NCBI GenBank assembly: GCA_027886185.1
Contig: WOAB01000568.1
Coordinates: 9,556,501-9,620,500, forward strand
DNA length: 64,000 bases
Origin: Rheum nobile
Taxonomy: Eukaryota > Streptophyta > Magnoliopsida > Caryophyllales > Polygonaceae
Direction of reading: 5' to 3'
This document shows positions 19,706 to 29,855 of the stretch, one piece after another. A model generated the notes under the pieces. The model had not been told where the DNA came from, did not search any database, and worked only from the letters and a program-made list of their open reading frames with translations. A program made the translations under genes and the position numbers. Position 1 is the first letter of the stretch. Each line of letters opens with the position of its first letter.

Positions 19706-20643
19706 TGATACGCAGTGCGTAACTAGGAGCTGTTACTAGTATTTGGGGTGCCATTTATGTGTGTTTATGACACAATATAGGAGAATGGAGTTTTGGAGAA
19801 GAAGTGTTGATTTGGTGGTTTTGAGTGTTTAAATGAAGACTTAAGGAGATGAAGGCGGAGCCACAAGAGAAGACCGCAAGCGAGAAGCTGAAGATCGCAA
19901 CAGTGGCATTTCCGCGGGCGCGGATGGATGGCCGTGGGCGCAGAAGCTCCGCCGCGGTCGCGGAATTACACCAGAAGCATACGAAGACATTGAGACCAAT
20001 CCGCGGGCGCGGAAATCTTTCCGCGGTCGCGGTTACTGTTCATGCGCGGAGCCGGGATTTTATTTCGTCCGAGACTTGTTTTTGTTTTATTCCTTTTTAT
20101 TTTATTTCGTTTATTTCCTTTTAGAAAGATTTTATTTCTTATCTTAGGAATTAGGTTTTGCTAGGTTTATACCTTTCATTAGTTAGCAGCCTATTCGTTA
20201 TCACAATTCATCACATTATCGTTCAGTTTTTCCCTTAGAGTTTTTATGCTTTGAAGACTATGAAGAACTAATCAACCTTTGCTTAGTCCGATGATTAAAG
20301 CCTTCGTTTGTATTTGGTTGTGAGATTATAACTCTATTTCCTTTCCTTTGATTATATTAATTCTCTTTGTGCTTCATCCCATTTATTCTTGTTGATTTGA
20401 CTAGTCTGATCATCTAGTTGATATTAGTGATTGTCTATTGCTATGGTTTGGATATTTCTGAATGAAATCTCTTATCTTGTTTAGCAACCACAATTTACAG
20501 GAACTGGTTGTGAATGTTTATTGTGAAGAGAATTGATTACATGTCGAGTACTGACTGGTTGTTAAGTATTGCATGTATCCTGGTTAATTCATATGCTTAC
20601 TGCTGTCGTTAGATTGAATTTTGATTGTTTCTTGATTGTTTAA
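19706..20643 (+). repeat. Athila 3' LTR, truncated
   Basis: Begins TGATACGCAGTGCG right after the polypurine tract. The last 184 bp match 4958-5146. It stops abruptly at 20643 where copia sequence starts, so the U5 end is missing. It contains further GC-rich ccgcggtcgcgg-type motifs at 19910-20040. Confidence 0.82.
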
Positions 20644-21535
20644 TTCAACATGTCATCAACATACAAGCACATGATTACTCCATTGCCAAACTTATCAAAT
20701 TTATTGTATACTCACTTGTCCGACTGATTAAGCTCAAATCCGATCGACAAGACAACTTTATCAAACTTTCGATGTCATTGCTTAAGTGAATTATTCAACC
20801 CATACAATACCAACTTACAAGCCTTATGCTCATTACCTGGCATAATGAGTCCTTCTGTTTGCTTCATATATACTTCCTCCTCCAAATCATCATTCAAGAA
20901 TGCCGTATTGACATCCATTTGATGAATCACTAGATTGTTAATAACCCACCAAGGCAATCAACAACCTAATAGTGGAGATTCGAGCAACCAGAGCATAGTT
21001 ATCGAAAGATCCATCGACCTTCATCTTTTTTTTTTGAAGATCACTTGCAACCCAAAGGGTTGCAACCCGGTGGGAGATCCGATAAGACCCACGTGTTATT
21101 TCCCGTGATGGAGTTCATCTCATCATTTATTGCCTCTTTCCAGAATGCAACATCTTGAGACCTCATAGCCTCATCAAAAGTCCCAGGATCCTCCTCAATA
21201 TGATAATAATATAAGTATTGGAACCCAACCTCATCTCTAGTTCCGTCAATTAAATAAATCTGGTAATCGGAAACGAAAGATTTTTCAATCCTTCCTTGCT
21301 TGCTCCTATGGAGCTCGGGTGACTTATTAGGAGGTATGACTGTGTCATCTCCCTCTTTAGTTCCACTAGTACTTGCAACCAAATCCTTTGGTCTTGGTAT
21401 GGACGAGAATTGATTCTCATCAAATATTGCATCTCTTGACTCAATCATGGTGTCAACTAAAATAAAATCATTAGGCTTTATCACATAGAACCTATCAGCC
21501 TTGGAATGCTCAACATATTTCCAATGAAAATACAA
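20644..21535 (-). pseudogene. Copia reverse transcriptase, 3'-truncated
   Basis: Reads EEDPGTFDEAMRSQDVAFWK and GNNTWVLSDLPPGCNPLGCK, then, after a frame break, NLVIHQMDVNTAFLNDDLEE, EVYMKQTEGLIMPGNEHKAC and finally VIMCLYVDDML at 20650. The catalytic YVDD is the last thing preserved. Between 20960 and 21040 roughly 35-40 codons (ARLVAKGF/YAPVARI-type) are degenerate or deleted. Non-functional. Confidence 0.85.
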
Positions 21536-21539
21536 TCAA

Positions 21540-22412
21540 TACCTATTTACCTAAGGTCCTTTTCTTGGACTTGGGTAGTCTCACGACCGTCCTACATTCC
21601 CGAACTCGACAACAATTCAAGTTTGGATTCTTTTTGGTACCAAATGTTCATAATGGGTGACCTTGTTCTTTTTGTTAGGAACCCTATTTAATAAATAGCA
21701 AGCCGTGAACATGGCTTCACCCCAAAATCGGTCACTCAATCCCGAGAAGGACAACATGGAATTTAACATCTCTTTTAGGACTTTATTCTTCTTGTCCGAC
21801 ACACCATTTTGTTATGGTGCATAGGGAGCCGTAGTCTCATGAATAATGCCTATGGATTGGAAATACAAAGAATCACAATACTCTCCACCTCTATCGGTGC
21901 GTAGTTTCTTAATGAAGTCAATTTGTTGCAATTCAACCTCGGTTTTATAAACCTTAATTTCATCAAGGACTTCGTCTTTAGCATGCAATAGATATACATA
22001 ACAAAAATGAGGATAATCATCAAATGAAAGTGATGAAATACTTCTTGTTCCCTAAAGATAGAGTCACATGCAAATCACATAGATCACTATATACAAGTCC
22101 TAGCATCGCATAATTTCTTTCGATGCCTTTAAACGGTTGTCTTGTTATGTTTGTCAACATGCAAGTGCTACACTTATCTAAACTCACGTCAAATGCAAGA
22201 ATTAAACCTTTCTTAGACATCTCATTCATACGAATACTATGCACATGGGTCAATCTTGCAATCCAAAAAGAAGATTCATCTTTACTAGAACATGTCATAT
22301 AAACATAATTGACAAATTTATTAATATTGAGCATAAACATGCCATTATAGAAATATCCAAATCCTACAAACACACCACACTTCGATAAGATATACTTATC
22401 GGATTCACACAC
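21540..22412 (-). pseudogene. Copia integrase
   Basis: Fragments include STCMLTNITRQPFKGIER and LVYSDLCDLHVTLSLGNKKY (first Asp), an RTDRGGEYCDSLYF-like second Asp region near 21885, QNGVSDKKNKVLKEMLNSML with the PYAPQQNG-type context, and FWGEAMFTACYLLNRVPNKK. Several stops separate these. Normal function would be cDNA insertion; it is non-functional here. Confidence 0.83.
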
Positions 22413-22439
22413 TTGCTTAAAGCCATATTTATTTAAATA

Positions 22440-22740
22440 CTACCAAAGACTAAGTTTTTTTTCTAATTTTGGGTACATGTAGTATATCCCTAAGATTAAG
22501 GGTCTTCCCAGAACTAAATTCTAACATCACCTCTCCACGGCCAATGATAGGGGCGGTTGACTCATGCCCATATGAAGAACATATCCTGCATCCACTGGTT
22601 CGTATGTCTTGAACCAGCCTTGGTCCTTGCAAACATGTTTTATTGCACCCGAGTCAATCCACCAAGCCACTTCATCATCTTGCACATAAAATGCTTCAAA
22701 AATCAGTGATACATAATTTAATGTCCGAATTTGAACCAAA
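22440..22740 (-). pseudogene. Copia protease
   Basis: DDEVAWWIDSGAIKHVCKDQ holds the D-S-G-A catalytic motif. FKTYEPVDAGYVLHMG, STAPIIGRGEVMLEFSSGKT and LNLRDILHVPKI follow in a shifted frame. One frameshift near 22560 breaks it. Confidence 0.82.
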
Positions 22741-22742
22741 AT

Positions 22743-23592
22743 CTAAAATCTGACCTTGATTAGAGGATGAGCCTTGTTCCTTAGACCCTTGCCCCAAATA
22801 GTTTTGTCTCGTTCCTTTCTTATCCTTTGCAACCCGGTAATCACTCCTGTAGTAACATGGTTTGCCACATATCCAACAAATATCCTTAGGCTTTTGGAAC
22901 CACCGTTGGTATTCTTGTTGAGGCGTATCCTCCCCTTGTTTTTCTTAGAACTTCCACCCTCCTCCATCATGTCCACAGAGGACGATCTGGGAGTCTCCTT
23001 CTCCTTTAGTTTTCCGCCCTCTTGCGCCCTCATGGACCCATCTATGCACAAGTGGCTATCGAGTTGCACACGAGTCAACTCGTCCTTCTTATGTTTGAGC
23101 ATGTGATTGAAATCCTTCCACGAAGGTGGCAACTTGTCGATTATACTCGACACCGAGATGGACTCGTCCATCTTCATGTAGCATTGTATTGCTCCATAAC
23201 CGACCTTAAATTGGACATCTTGCAATTGTTAAAATTACTCAACGAGAACTTCTTCCTAAAAGCATCCTCGGCCATGTACTTCGATTGTAGGGCATCCCAC
23301 AACTTCTTTGCGGATTCCACATTCTAGCAGACATCAAAGAGCGAATTTGACATACCATTCAAGATGTCACAACGACCTATATAGTCATCATTCTCCCGTT
23401 TATTCCTCCGATGAGTCTCCTCTAGAGGTTCGTTCAACTCATCCGCCGACAAGGGAGTAGTCAGAATGTGAACCACTTTGAGCGTGGTAAGGAGAAAGTG
23501 CATCTTATTTTGCAACCCTAGAAGTCCACACCTTCGAACTTCTCCAATTTCCCGGACTTGGAAGTCATCTCGCCCACCAATGCAACCGTCAT
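22743..23592 (-). pseudogene. Copia gag
   Basis: ATG near 23592 leads to SKSGKLEKFEGVDF, a stop, then in other frames MHFLLTTLKVVHILTTPLSA, RENDDYIGRCDILNGMSNSL and KMDESISVSSIIDKLPPSWK, ending at a zinc-knuckle remnant (CWICGKP-like). Three or more frame changes. The order and motifs match plant copia gag. Confidence 0.82.
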
Positions 23593-23749
23593 TGATCACA
23601 CAAAATACTGTTTTTGAATGTTGTAAAAAAGGGTGTTGATGATCAAATATTCGACCAATACTTGGATATCGAATGAATCGTGCGAGGTACTTTCCAAAAA
23701 CAGTAATTCGACCTTATAGTGTGCCTTAGGACCCCACAACCTGCCCCAA

Positions 23750-23770
23750 CATGCCCTTATATAGGGTATG
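23750..23770 (-). promoter_or_regulatory. Probable copia LTR TATA box
   Basis: On the minus strand tacccTATATAAGGGCAT lies about 165 bp upstream of the copia gag start, fitting an LTR promoter. The LTR borders and primer binding site could not be identified. Confidence 0.4.
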
Positions 23771-24400
23771 ATCGGCCCAACAACCACAAGTATGTTACAT
23801 GTCAGTTGAAACGGTTGAAATCAGTTAAAACCGTGCCAAAACCGAAGCGTACGATCTGTGCCAAACCGCACGGACCATGCATTTGTCGCACACAGAGCAC
23901 GACGTTTACAGAGAGCATGCACGGTCCATGCACCCAAAATGCACGGACTACTACTTAGACCGTGCAATATCCAATTAACGAAAATTCGTGCTAGAAAACC
24001 GAACGATCCGTGCATTTTTATTATGTAAAACGTTTTATACCGTTTTGGGGTGGGGCGCTGCCCCTTGACCCTGTCCGCAAACCGGCTAGCGGGAGCGCCA
24101 TGCTAATACACGAAGTATGACATTGATAGCCTAGGGTTCAAGTCCGCGCATAAGGTGTGTACCCCGCACCTCCCAAACCGCGTTGAGTTCACCGAACCCC
24201 ATAGGTATTGAGCGAACTTCAATCACAGAAAACACTAAAATCAGCAATGCTCTACACATTCGAACAAAACATGAATACCAGTTTGCAATTGCACGAACTA
24301 GTATTTGAGTTTAATACAAGTTCACATAGCCTCAACAAATGAGACCGTCCGTTCTTTTTCGTTGTTGTTGTTGTTGTCTTCTTTGCATATGAAGGACGAA
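23771..24400. other. Intergenic / LTR-like remnant, no gene
   Basis: Contains repeated ngtgcacggtccatgca-type words (23870-24015) and a GC-richer block (24040-24200) with ggggcgctgccccttgaccc, a common plant LTR-like phrase, and agggttcaagtccgcg, which resembles a tRNA B-box. No ORF of interest. Confidence 0.4.
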
Positions 24401-24713
24401 TGAAGTGGAGGCATTACACAATTATTTTCAAGGTAGAATCAGAAAGTGTAGCTTTTCATCTTTCAATACTTGTTTAAACCTTCTCTCAAATGTAAAATGG
24501 AGAACAGAAGTAGTTGAGCAACAAGTTCACAGGATCATGCAATTAACAAGAGAGCTACAAAGTTTACACAAGCTAACAGCATTGTAGCAAATAACTAGTC
24601 AGCTAATGCCTTTGACAGGCTAAAACGTCACTACAACATTTTACATTCCAAGCACCATGAACAACTTCCTGGATCATAAACTCCACAAACCGAGAGCTCA
24701 GGAACACAGGATC
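24400..24713 (-). other. Presumed 3' UTR of the LDAP-like gene
   Basis: AT-rich sequence downstream of the stop codon with no other coding signal. The exact polyadenylation site cannot be set. Confidence 0.4.
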
Positions 24714-25530
24714 TCACTCTGCAGCTACCTCCTTGGCAGGGGGGTTCGATTCTGCCTGCTTGAACACCTTCGCAATGTCATCAACCGGAACCAAAGGCAG
24801 ATAACCGAAGACGGCGTAACCCTTTCTGCTCAAATCAGCCACCACTCTGTTGTACCTGCCTGACCAGTGTGCTGCAGTAGGAACCGCAATCTCCGCCATG
24901 GCATGGAAGGGCGGGAGTCGGTCCAGCTTCGTCCACACCAAGACGGCTCGCGTCAGCACCAACTCCTTGGATTCGGATGCAGCATAGCGGGCTGCGGCGG
25001 ATGCGCCGCCGATCCGAGCCTGGTGGAGGAGCTCCTGAGCCGTTTGGGTCGCCTTGTTCACCATGGAGTGGACTTGGCCAGCCACCTGCTTGGCCACTGG
25101 TGGAGCGTGCTCGTCGAATTTGACGGTGACGTCATCAACCTGTTGAGAAGGTGAAATTGGGGGAATCAATCTGAGGTTACATCAAAGAATTTCTCATAGA
25201 GAAGAATCCCGAAACCGTCTACAAACATCGAAATTCACGTCAATAGGATCTCAATTTCGATAGATGCAACAAGGATTAGTAGTAAGGAAAATTAAAAGCA
25301 TACAAAGGTACCTTTTGATCAAGAAAGGAGAGAAGTTGAGGAGGGACGGCCTTGAACTTGTGGAAGAGAGGAGCGACGGCGCCTTCGACGGAGGAGACGG
25401 CGGGCTTGAGAGGGCCGGAGTGGTGCTTGGCGTAGTCGTAGAGGCTCGACAGCCACACCAGCGTGTTGACGGCAGCGGCTCTCACAAACCCTAGGTGCTT
25501 CAGTTCACCCCCCTTGTTCTCGTTCTCCAT
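24714..25530 (-). CDS. REF/SRPP-family lipid droplet-associated protein (LDAP-like), two exons
   Basis: Exon 1, 25530-25312 (ATG, MENENKGGELKHLGFVRAA), ends AAG|GTACCT. Exon 2, 25139-24714, follows tctcaacag and starts VDDVTVKFDEHAPPVAKQV. The phases match (219 + 426 nt), giving 214 residues, in the 200-245 range of plant SRPP/LDAP proteins. Family signatures are SGPLKPAVSSVEGAVAPLFHKF, PPQLLSFLDQKVDDV, AWTKL-like VWTKLDRLPPFHAMAEIAVP, TAAHWSGRYNRVVADLSRKG and GYLPLVPVDDIAKVF. These proteins coat cytosolic lipid droplets in leaves and rubber particles in latex plants, acting in lipid storage and stress responses. There is no signal peptide or membrane span. The promoter has a TATA-like box and a G-box palindrome; a Pack-MULE sits about 360 bp upstream of the ATG. 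Confidence 0.92.
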
Positions 25531-25636
25531 CTCCGAGTGCGTGATTAGGGCTATGTAACTGTAAAATTGAGATTGTTGATGCGAATGCTAAAATCTGGGA
25601 ATGAGCTGATGGCGTTGGAAATTTCACTGGGTAAGG

Positions 25637-25646
25637 GTATTTATGG
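25637..25646 (-). promoter_or_regulatory. TATA-like box of the LDAP-like gene
   Basis: The minus strand reads CCATAAATACCC about 110 bp upstream of the ATG, a good position for a plant core promoter with a 70-80 nt leader. Confidence 0.5.
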
Positions 25647-25856
25647 ACGGTTTGCAAACAACAGACGGCGATAATAGCAAGGACGGTGATCGGACGGATG
25701 AGATCAGATCTTGGGGTCGGGATTGAATTGGCGGGGCCCATACTCTTTGGTGGAATCTTGTGCTTGTTTTATAATGAATCTTGGAACTTGGGAGAGGAAA
25801 GAGATAGGTAGAGGAGTCCAGAGAGTTTGAGAATTTACAAGTAGACGTGTTGCCGG

Positions 25857-25870
25857 ATGCCACGTGGCAT
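25857..25870. promoter_or_regulatory. G-box/ABRE palindrome upstream of LDAP-like gene
   Basis: atgccacgtggcat is a perfect 14-bp palindrome with a CACGTG core and the ACGTGGC context bound by ABA-responsive bZIP factors. It lies about 330 bp upstream of the ATG, directly beside the Pack-MULE target duplication. LDAP-family genes are known to respond to drought and ABA; its use here is inferred. Confidence 0.55.
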
Positions 25871-25889
25871 ATGCACACCAAATAATCAA

Positions 25890-27044
25890 CGGTTAGCGTG
25901 GTATCCCTGAGATAAGATGAAATTCGCGAGGTATATCAAAGTTTTACTTATTTCGTATGATATCTCTGAGTTTTGTTTTTTTTCGCCAAATACTCAACTA
26001 TTAATTTTTTAATTAAAAAACTAAAAAAAAAATGAAAGAAAAAAAAATCCAAAAAAAAAAGAAGAAAGATTATGAACAGAATGTTGTTCACTCTCCCTTC
26101 CGGTATCATTAATTCTTCATCTGATAATAATTCGTTCGAAGCTCATCTCCAGCTATTGATTTGCTTTTGCTCAGTGATGCTACTATCTATCTAGATTTGG
26201 ATGACCTAGTACAAGTGTAACTAAAAATTCAATTATCAAAATCCATCTAAACAGAAACCAAATTGAGGGGAAAAATCAAGAAAAGAGAAAGACTAATCAC
26301 CGGCTTATGGGGTGTCTGCTCATAACCATTGGCTTCCAGATCTGACTGTGCTTCGGCCCTCCCTCCGCCACTCTCATTCTCCCAATCAGCGCCTCCGCTT
26401 TTGCCCCCTCCGACAACTTCCCTTGTAGCTCCTCAACACTAATCGTCGGCTTCACCCTCCATACGCCGTCTCCGCCCATGGAAGGCACTGACGCCGGGAC
26501 AACAGTTACCGCCGTCGACACGGAGACCCCAAAGGGTAGGAGGAAATATAGATGGTCGTCGTGGAGTTGCTCGTCGTCGAACAGGAGAAGTGCGCGCCGC
26601 CTGGCCCCGCCGAAAAATCGTCGTCAAACAGGGGAAGCGCCGCCTGAAGCTCCATGATCCGGCCCGTTTCGGTTAGGATCCGGATCTGGGCTGGTGGATT
26701 GAAGGTTGCAGAGCAATTCCCCATTTTTTTTCTTTTGGGTTTTTGTGGAATTTTGGAAGGATGATTCTTTTTGGGGATTTTGCCATGAGAGACCCAATTG
26801 AAGGTCAGCCTACAGAGCTGGAATCGAAGAAATTCTGTTCGTAATCTTCCTTTTTTTTTGGATTTTTAGTTTTTTTCCTCATTTTTTCCTCATTTTTTTA
26901 GTTTTTTTTTATTTTTAAATTAAAAAATTAATAGATGGGCATTTGGCGGAAAAAAAAAACTCAAGGGTACCGCGCGAAATAAGTAAAACTTTGGGGCACC
27001 TCATGAATTTCGCCTTACCTCAGGGGTACCAGGCGAAAAAACCG
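25890..27044. mobile_element. Pack-MULE with PADRE-domain gene, 9-bp TSD
   Basis: A perfect 9-bp direct repeat aataatcaa flanks the element (25881-25889 and 27045-27053), the hallmark of Mutator-like elements. The ends are long imperfect inverted repeats: cggttagcgtggtatccctg on the left against cggttttttcgcctggtacc read inward from the right, continuing with shared aaagttttacttatttcg and ctattaattttttaatt. The arms span roughly 25890-26090 and 26830-27044. There is no transposase. The interior carries a GC-rich host gene copy (26297-26724). Confidence 0.9.
26297..26724 (-). pseudogene. Captured PADRE/DUF4228-domain gene, frameshifted
   Basis: ATG at 26724 opens MGNCSATFNPPAQIRILTET, where the MGN-C start is typical of the family (possible N-myristoylation), then GRIMELQAALPLFDDD. 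Around 26590-26640 the frame shifts by one. The family continues as LHDDHLYFLLPFGVSVSTAV, then VWRVKPTISVEELQGKLSEG, AKAEALIGRMRVA and IWKPMVMSRHP with a stop at 26297. PADRE proteins are small plant-specific proteins tied to stress and pathogen responses, function unclear. The shift coincides with a degenerate tandem duplication of the ctgtttgacgacga segment. GC content is far above the surrounding DNA, as expected for captured coding sequence. Confidence 0.75.
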
Positions 27045-27158
27045 AATAATCAAATATCTTCACATCGGGACTTCTCCCATCTCCAAAACACTTCTTTTCT
27101 CCTCAACCACTAGTTTTAATTTTGTTTTTGAAAATACAGGTTTTTTAAAATGTGAGGA

Positions 27159-27174
27159 AACGAGCGGACATATT
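27159..27174. repeat. LINE target site duplication (left)
   Basis: aacgagcggacatatt, 16 bp, is identical to 29293-29308 and brackets the LINE. Confidence 0.9.
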
Positions 27175-27316
27175 TTTTTTCCTTTTTTATATAAGCAAAC
27201 AGAAGATATCCTTACAAGGAAGAAAAAATACCTAAATCATCACAACAGATGACTTTTACAAAAGTTTTACAAACTGAGTAAATAGTAGAGCCCAAATGTA
27301 AAAGCTGAAGTCGGGA

Positions 27317-28006
27317 TCAATGCAACTGCTCACGTCCAAGATTCGGCGAAAGATAATCCGTAATTGTGTTGCATAGAAGAACATGGGAGATGTTCGAAGT
27401 AGCCAGAAAATTTACGACTTTGTTGGACTCTCGATAACAATAATGAACCTGAAACTCATCCAAACCTTGTAACAAGGATCGAATTTCCGTAATTATAGGA
27501 GATATTTCCCAAGGAATTTTCCAAATTCCACGGATAGAATTAATAACATAAAAGTTGTCTCCTTCAAGGATTACCTGCCTAAAATTGAGCGAAATAGCCC
27601 TGCGAAGGCACTCAAGTACGGATAAGGCCTTGACTTTAATAGGGGAGGAGCAGAGAATCTGCCTATGGTCTAGAAAGACCACCTCACCGGAGTGGTTACG
27701 AAATACATATCTAATGTGAGTAGAACCATTCTGTTTGACCGATACGTCGAAATTTAACTTTATCCAATTAAATGGAGGTTTTTGCCATCGAGAAAATTGT
27801 CTGGAATGCTTCCTTTTATGAGTAGGAGAATGCTGATGAGAGAGAGACAAGGTCCAATCTTTGTAAGAAATATAAGCACTGGTAACAGTATTCTGAATTT
27901 GAGTCGGAACTTTTCTAAAAATTATAGAGTTACGGTGTTTCCAAATGTTCCACCAGAGAAATAGGACGGGAACAATATCTCTATTTTTGGATTGAAAGAA
28001 TTCCAT
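27317..28006 (-). pseudogene. LINE RNase H domain
   Basis: WIKLNFDVSVKQNGSTHIRY carries the first Asp of the RVT_3-type RNase H, VKALSVLECLRRAISLNFRQ the Glu (A-L-x-x-L-E/L-E-C-L region), and VILEGDNFYVINSIRG the next Asp. YRESNKVVNFLAT follows at the end. It continues from the zf-RVT part in a broken frame; a stop near 28010-28030 separates them. Confidence 0.83.
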
Positions 28007-28031
28007 ATTAGACCAAAAATCGTTTTAAAAA

Positions 28032-28445
28032 TCAAGACTGTATGTATGACCAATAAGATTTTGAAATAATTGTAAGGATTGTAAAGTGAACGAACAACCA
28101 AAAAAATAAGTGATTAGAATCCTCTGTAGAATAATTGCAAAGGACACAAGGTGAGGGAACCTTAGAAAAATGTATGTTTAGACGTTCTGTTGTAGGTAAG
28201 GAATCAAAGAAAGATTTCCAAAGAAATTTTTTTATTTTTGGAGGGATTTGTAGCTTCCAAAACCAAGTTGGGAAGCTTGGTGATTCATAAGTATGACGAG
28301 TTAACGAACGAGCACTTTTAACCGAAAAAGTACCATCAGTTGAGGGATACCAAATAAGTTTATCACGTATGTAAGATGTAGGTATATAAATGTTCAATAT
28401 TTTGTTGATTAAATGTGATGGAAGAAGATGTTGTAAAGCACCCAA
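28032..28445 (-). pseudogene. LINE zf-RVT region
   Basis: DKLIWYPSTDGTFSVKSARS, PTWFWKLQIPPKIKKFLWK and CVLCNYSTEDSNHLFFW are the canonical plant LINE zinc-binding reverse-transcriptase segment (C-x-x-C ... H-x-F). Frame lesions lie upstream (28446-28738), where only fragments such as DWIPNCFLTQFVG remain. Confidence 0.83.
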
Positions 28446-28738
28446 ATCCCAATTTTTATATGGAGTTATGAAGTGGGAGACAATAGTATTACGGTCATGG
28501 TTTCCGACAAACTGTGTAAGGAAACAATTAGGAATCCAATGGTCTTCCCAAAAGTTAATATGAGAACCATCACCAACTTGCCAAAACAGTCCCTTTCGGA
28601 AATCTTGTCGGAGTTGTAAGAGTCTGGAGAATTGCCACGAGTCAGAAGGTTTCTTTTTGTAAGAGAAAATGTTAGAATTTCGTAAATACTTTTTTGAGAT
28701 AAGGCAAACCCAGAAGCAGTCTGGTTCCGAAATTAATT

Positions 28739-29264
28739 TCAGAGCAGTTTCATTTGCATAGCAATGTTTATATTGTAAGCAAAGTCGAGATCAAGGCCCC
28801 AAAAACATTTAGGTTGGCAAATGTTATCCCAACTAATAAGGGAATGATAGTTTGAGGTTGAATGATTCCAGAAGAAGTTCTTATTAATTTTATCAATCTC
28901 TAGACATATGCCTTTGGGAAGAAGGAAACTCTGCATTAAGTAATTGGTTTTAGACGGAAGATTAGATTGGATAAGAATACTTCAACCAGCTTAAGACAAG
29001 GTCTTTGCTTTCCATTTCCCTAATTGTTTTCTTAAGTTTTGAAATTGCGTCAGAGAACATTTGATTTTTAACTCTTCCCCTGATAATGGGTATTCCAAGG
29101 TATTTTTTCATAGAGCGAGTAACATGTAAGTTGAGAATACTTACAAGTGAAAGAGATTGTTGCCTAGTAATATTACGGGAGGTTTGAAAGGTGCTTTTAT
29201 AATAATTAATAGAAAGACCTGACTTCATAGAAAAGTCATCAAGAATAGACTTAATGAAAAACAT
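28739..29264 (-). pseudogene. LINE reverse transcriptase C-terminal part
   Basis: FSMKSGLSINYYKSTFQTSR, KKYLGIPIIRGRVKNQMFSD and, after a frame break near 28950, KGICLEIDKINKNFFWNHST. These follow the YADD region of plant LINE RTs, so the catalytic part is lost to 5' truncation. Confidence 0.83.
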
Positions 29265-29599
29265 ATTGTCTTGGCTTACGTTAGCACAAATTAACGAGCG
29301 GACATATTATCTTTTTCAGTGTGTCTCACACATACATTAATACGTTTACACCATTGTGCAAATTAGAATATCTACATTGCTGATACTTGGATGGAGTATC
29401 ATACACAATTAAATAAGTAAAGAAAAAGACATAATTTTTGAATGAATACAAAAAAGAGTATCATGCAGTTGATACTCCCCTCTACTTTTTGTCTTGATTC
29501 TTACGCCAATTTTTGACATTTTTTTTTATTTTTTTTTAAATTTTGGCTTATGATACTCCAAATACCACCATTAAAGAGGGTCTTAGTGTAAATTTTGTC

Positions 29600-29770
29600 G
29601 GCCTTGTTTGACTGAGTTTGTTTGAAAAAAAAAGTATTTTTTTACTCTTTACATCACTCCCTATAACATCCAAATTTCAAATTTCAAAAAACTACTTTTT
29701 TCTCAAAAAAAAATACTTTTTAACCATAAAAATCTTTAGGAAAATATTTTACTTACCCACAGGGTTGACT
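29600..29770. repeat. Tourist-like MITE copy 1 (degenerate)
   Basis: ccttgtttgactgagtttg and ccctataacatccaaatttc are shared with 54713-54873 and, inverted, with 57312-57451. Ends are decayed and no target duplication is visible. Confidence 0.45.
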
Positions 29771-29855
29771 ACCCTCTTGTAAATTGGTTGTTTTATATAT
29801 TAATTATGGTGATAAAGTATGTAATGAGGTGGAATTCATTACTTTTTGTAGTTAA

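Larger units (their letters stand above)
4958..20643 (+). mobile_element. Athila-type Ty3/gypsy element, gag-protease only, with two nested CACTA elements
   Basis: The order is partial 5' LTR (4958-5298 plus 9565-9752), primer binding site (9760), gag, protease (to 18385), a long non-coding 3' region, polypurine tract and a partial 3' LTR (19706-20643). No reverse transcriptase, RNase H or integrase is found between the protease and the 3' region, so it depends on pol from other elements. CACTA-2 sits in the 5' LTR and CACTA-1 in gag. Without the two insertions the element is about 6.3 kb. Both outer LTR ends are truncated. Confidence 0.82.
20644..23592 (-). mobile_element. Truncated, decayed Ty1/copia retrotransposon
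   Basis: The minus strand reads gag, protease, integrase and reverse transcriptase from 23592 down to 20644, the Ty1/copia order. It ends inside reverse transcriptase at the YVDDML motif, where it abuts the Athila LTR; RNase H and the 3' LTR are missing. Many frameshifts and stops are present. The sequence style (WWIDSGA, GNNTWVLSDLPPGC, VHQMDV-type motifs) is that of the Tork/TNT1-like group. Confidence 0.88.
27175..29292 (-). mobile_element. 5'-truncated LINE (L1-type) retrotransposon
   Basis: Bounded by identical 16-bp duplications. At the left end a T-rich run (27172-27195) is the minus-strand poly(A) tail. Reading from right to left it encodes the C-terminal part of reverse transcriptase, a zf-RVT zinc-finger region and an RNase H domain, the usual 3' half of plant L1-like ORF2. 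Everything upstream of the mid-RT is missing, the normal result of incomplete target-primed reverse transcription. Confidence 0.93.
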
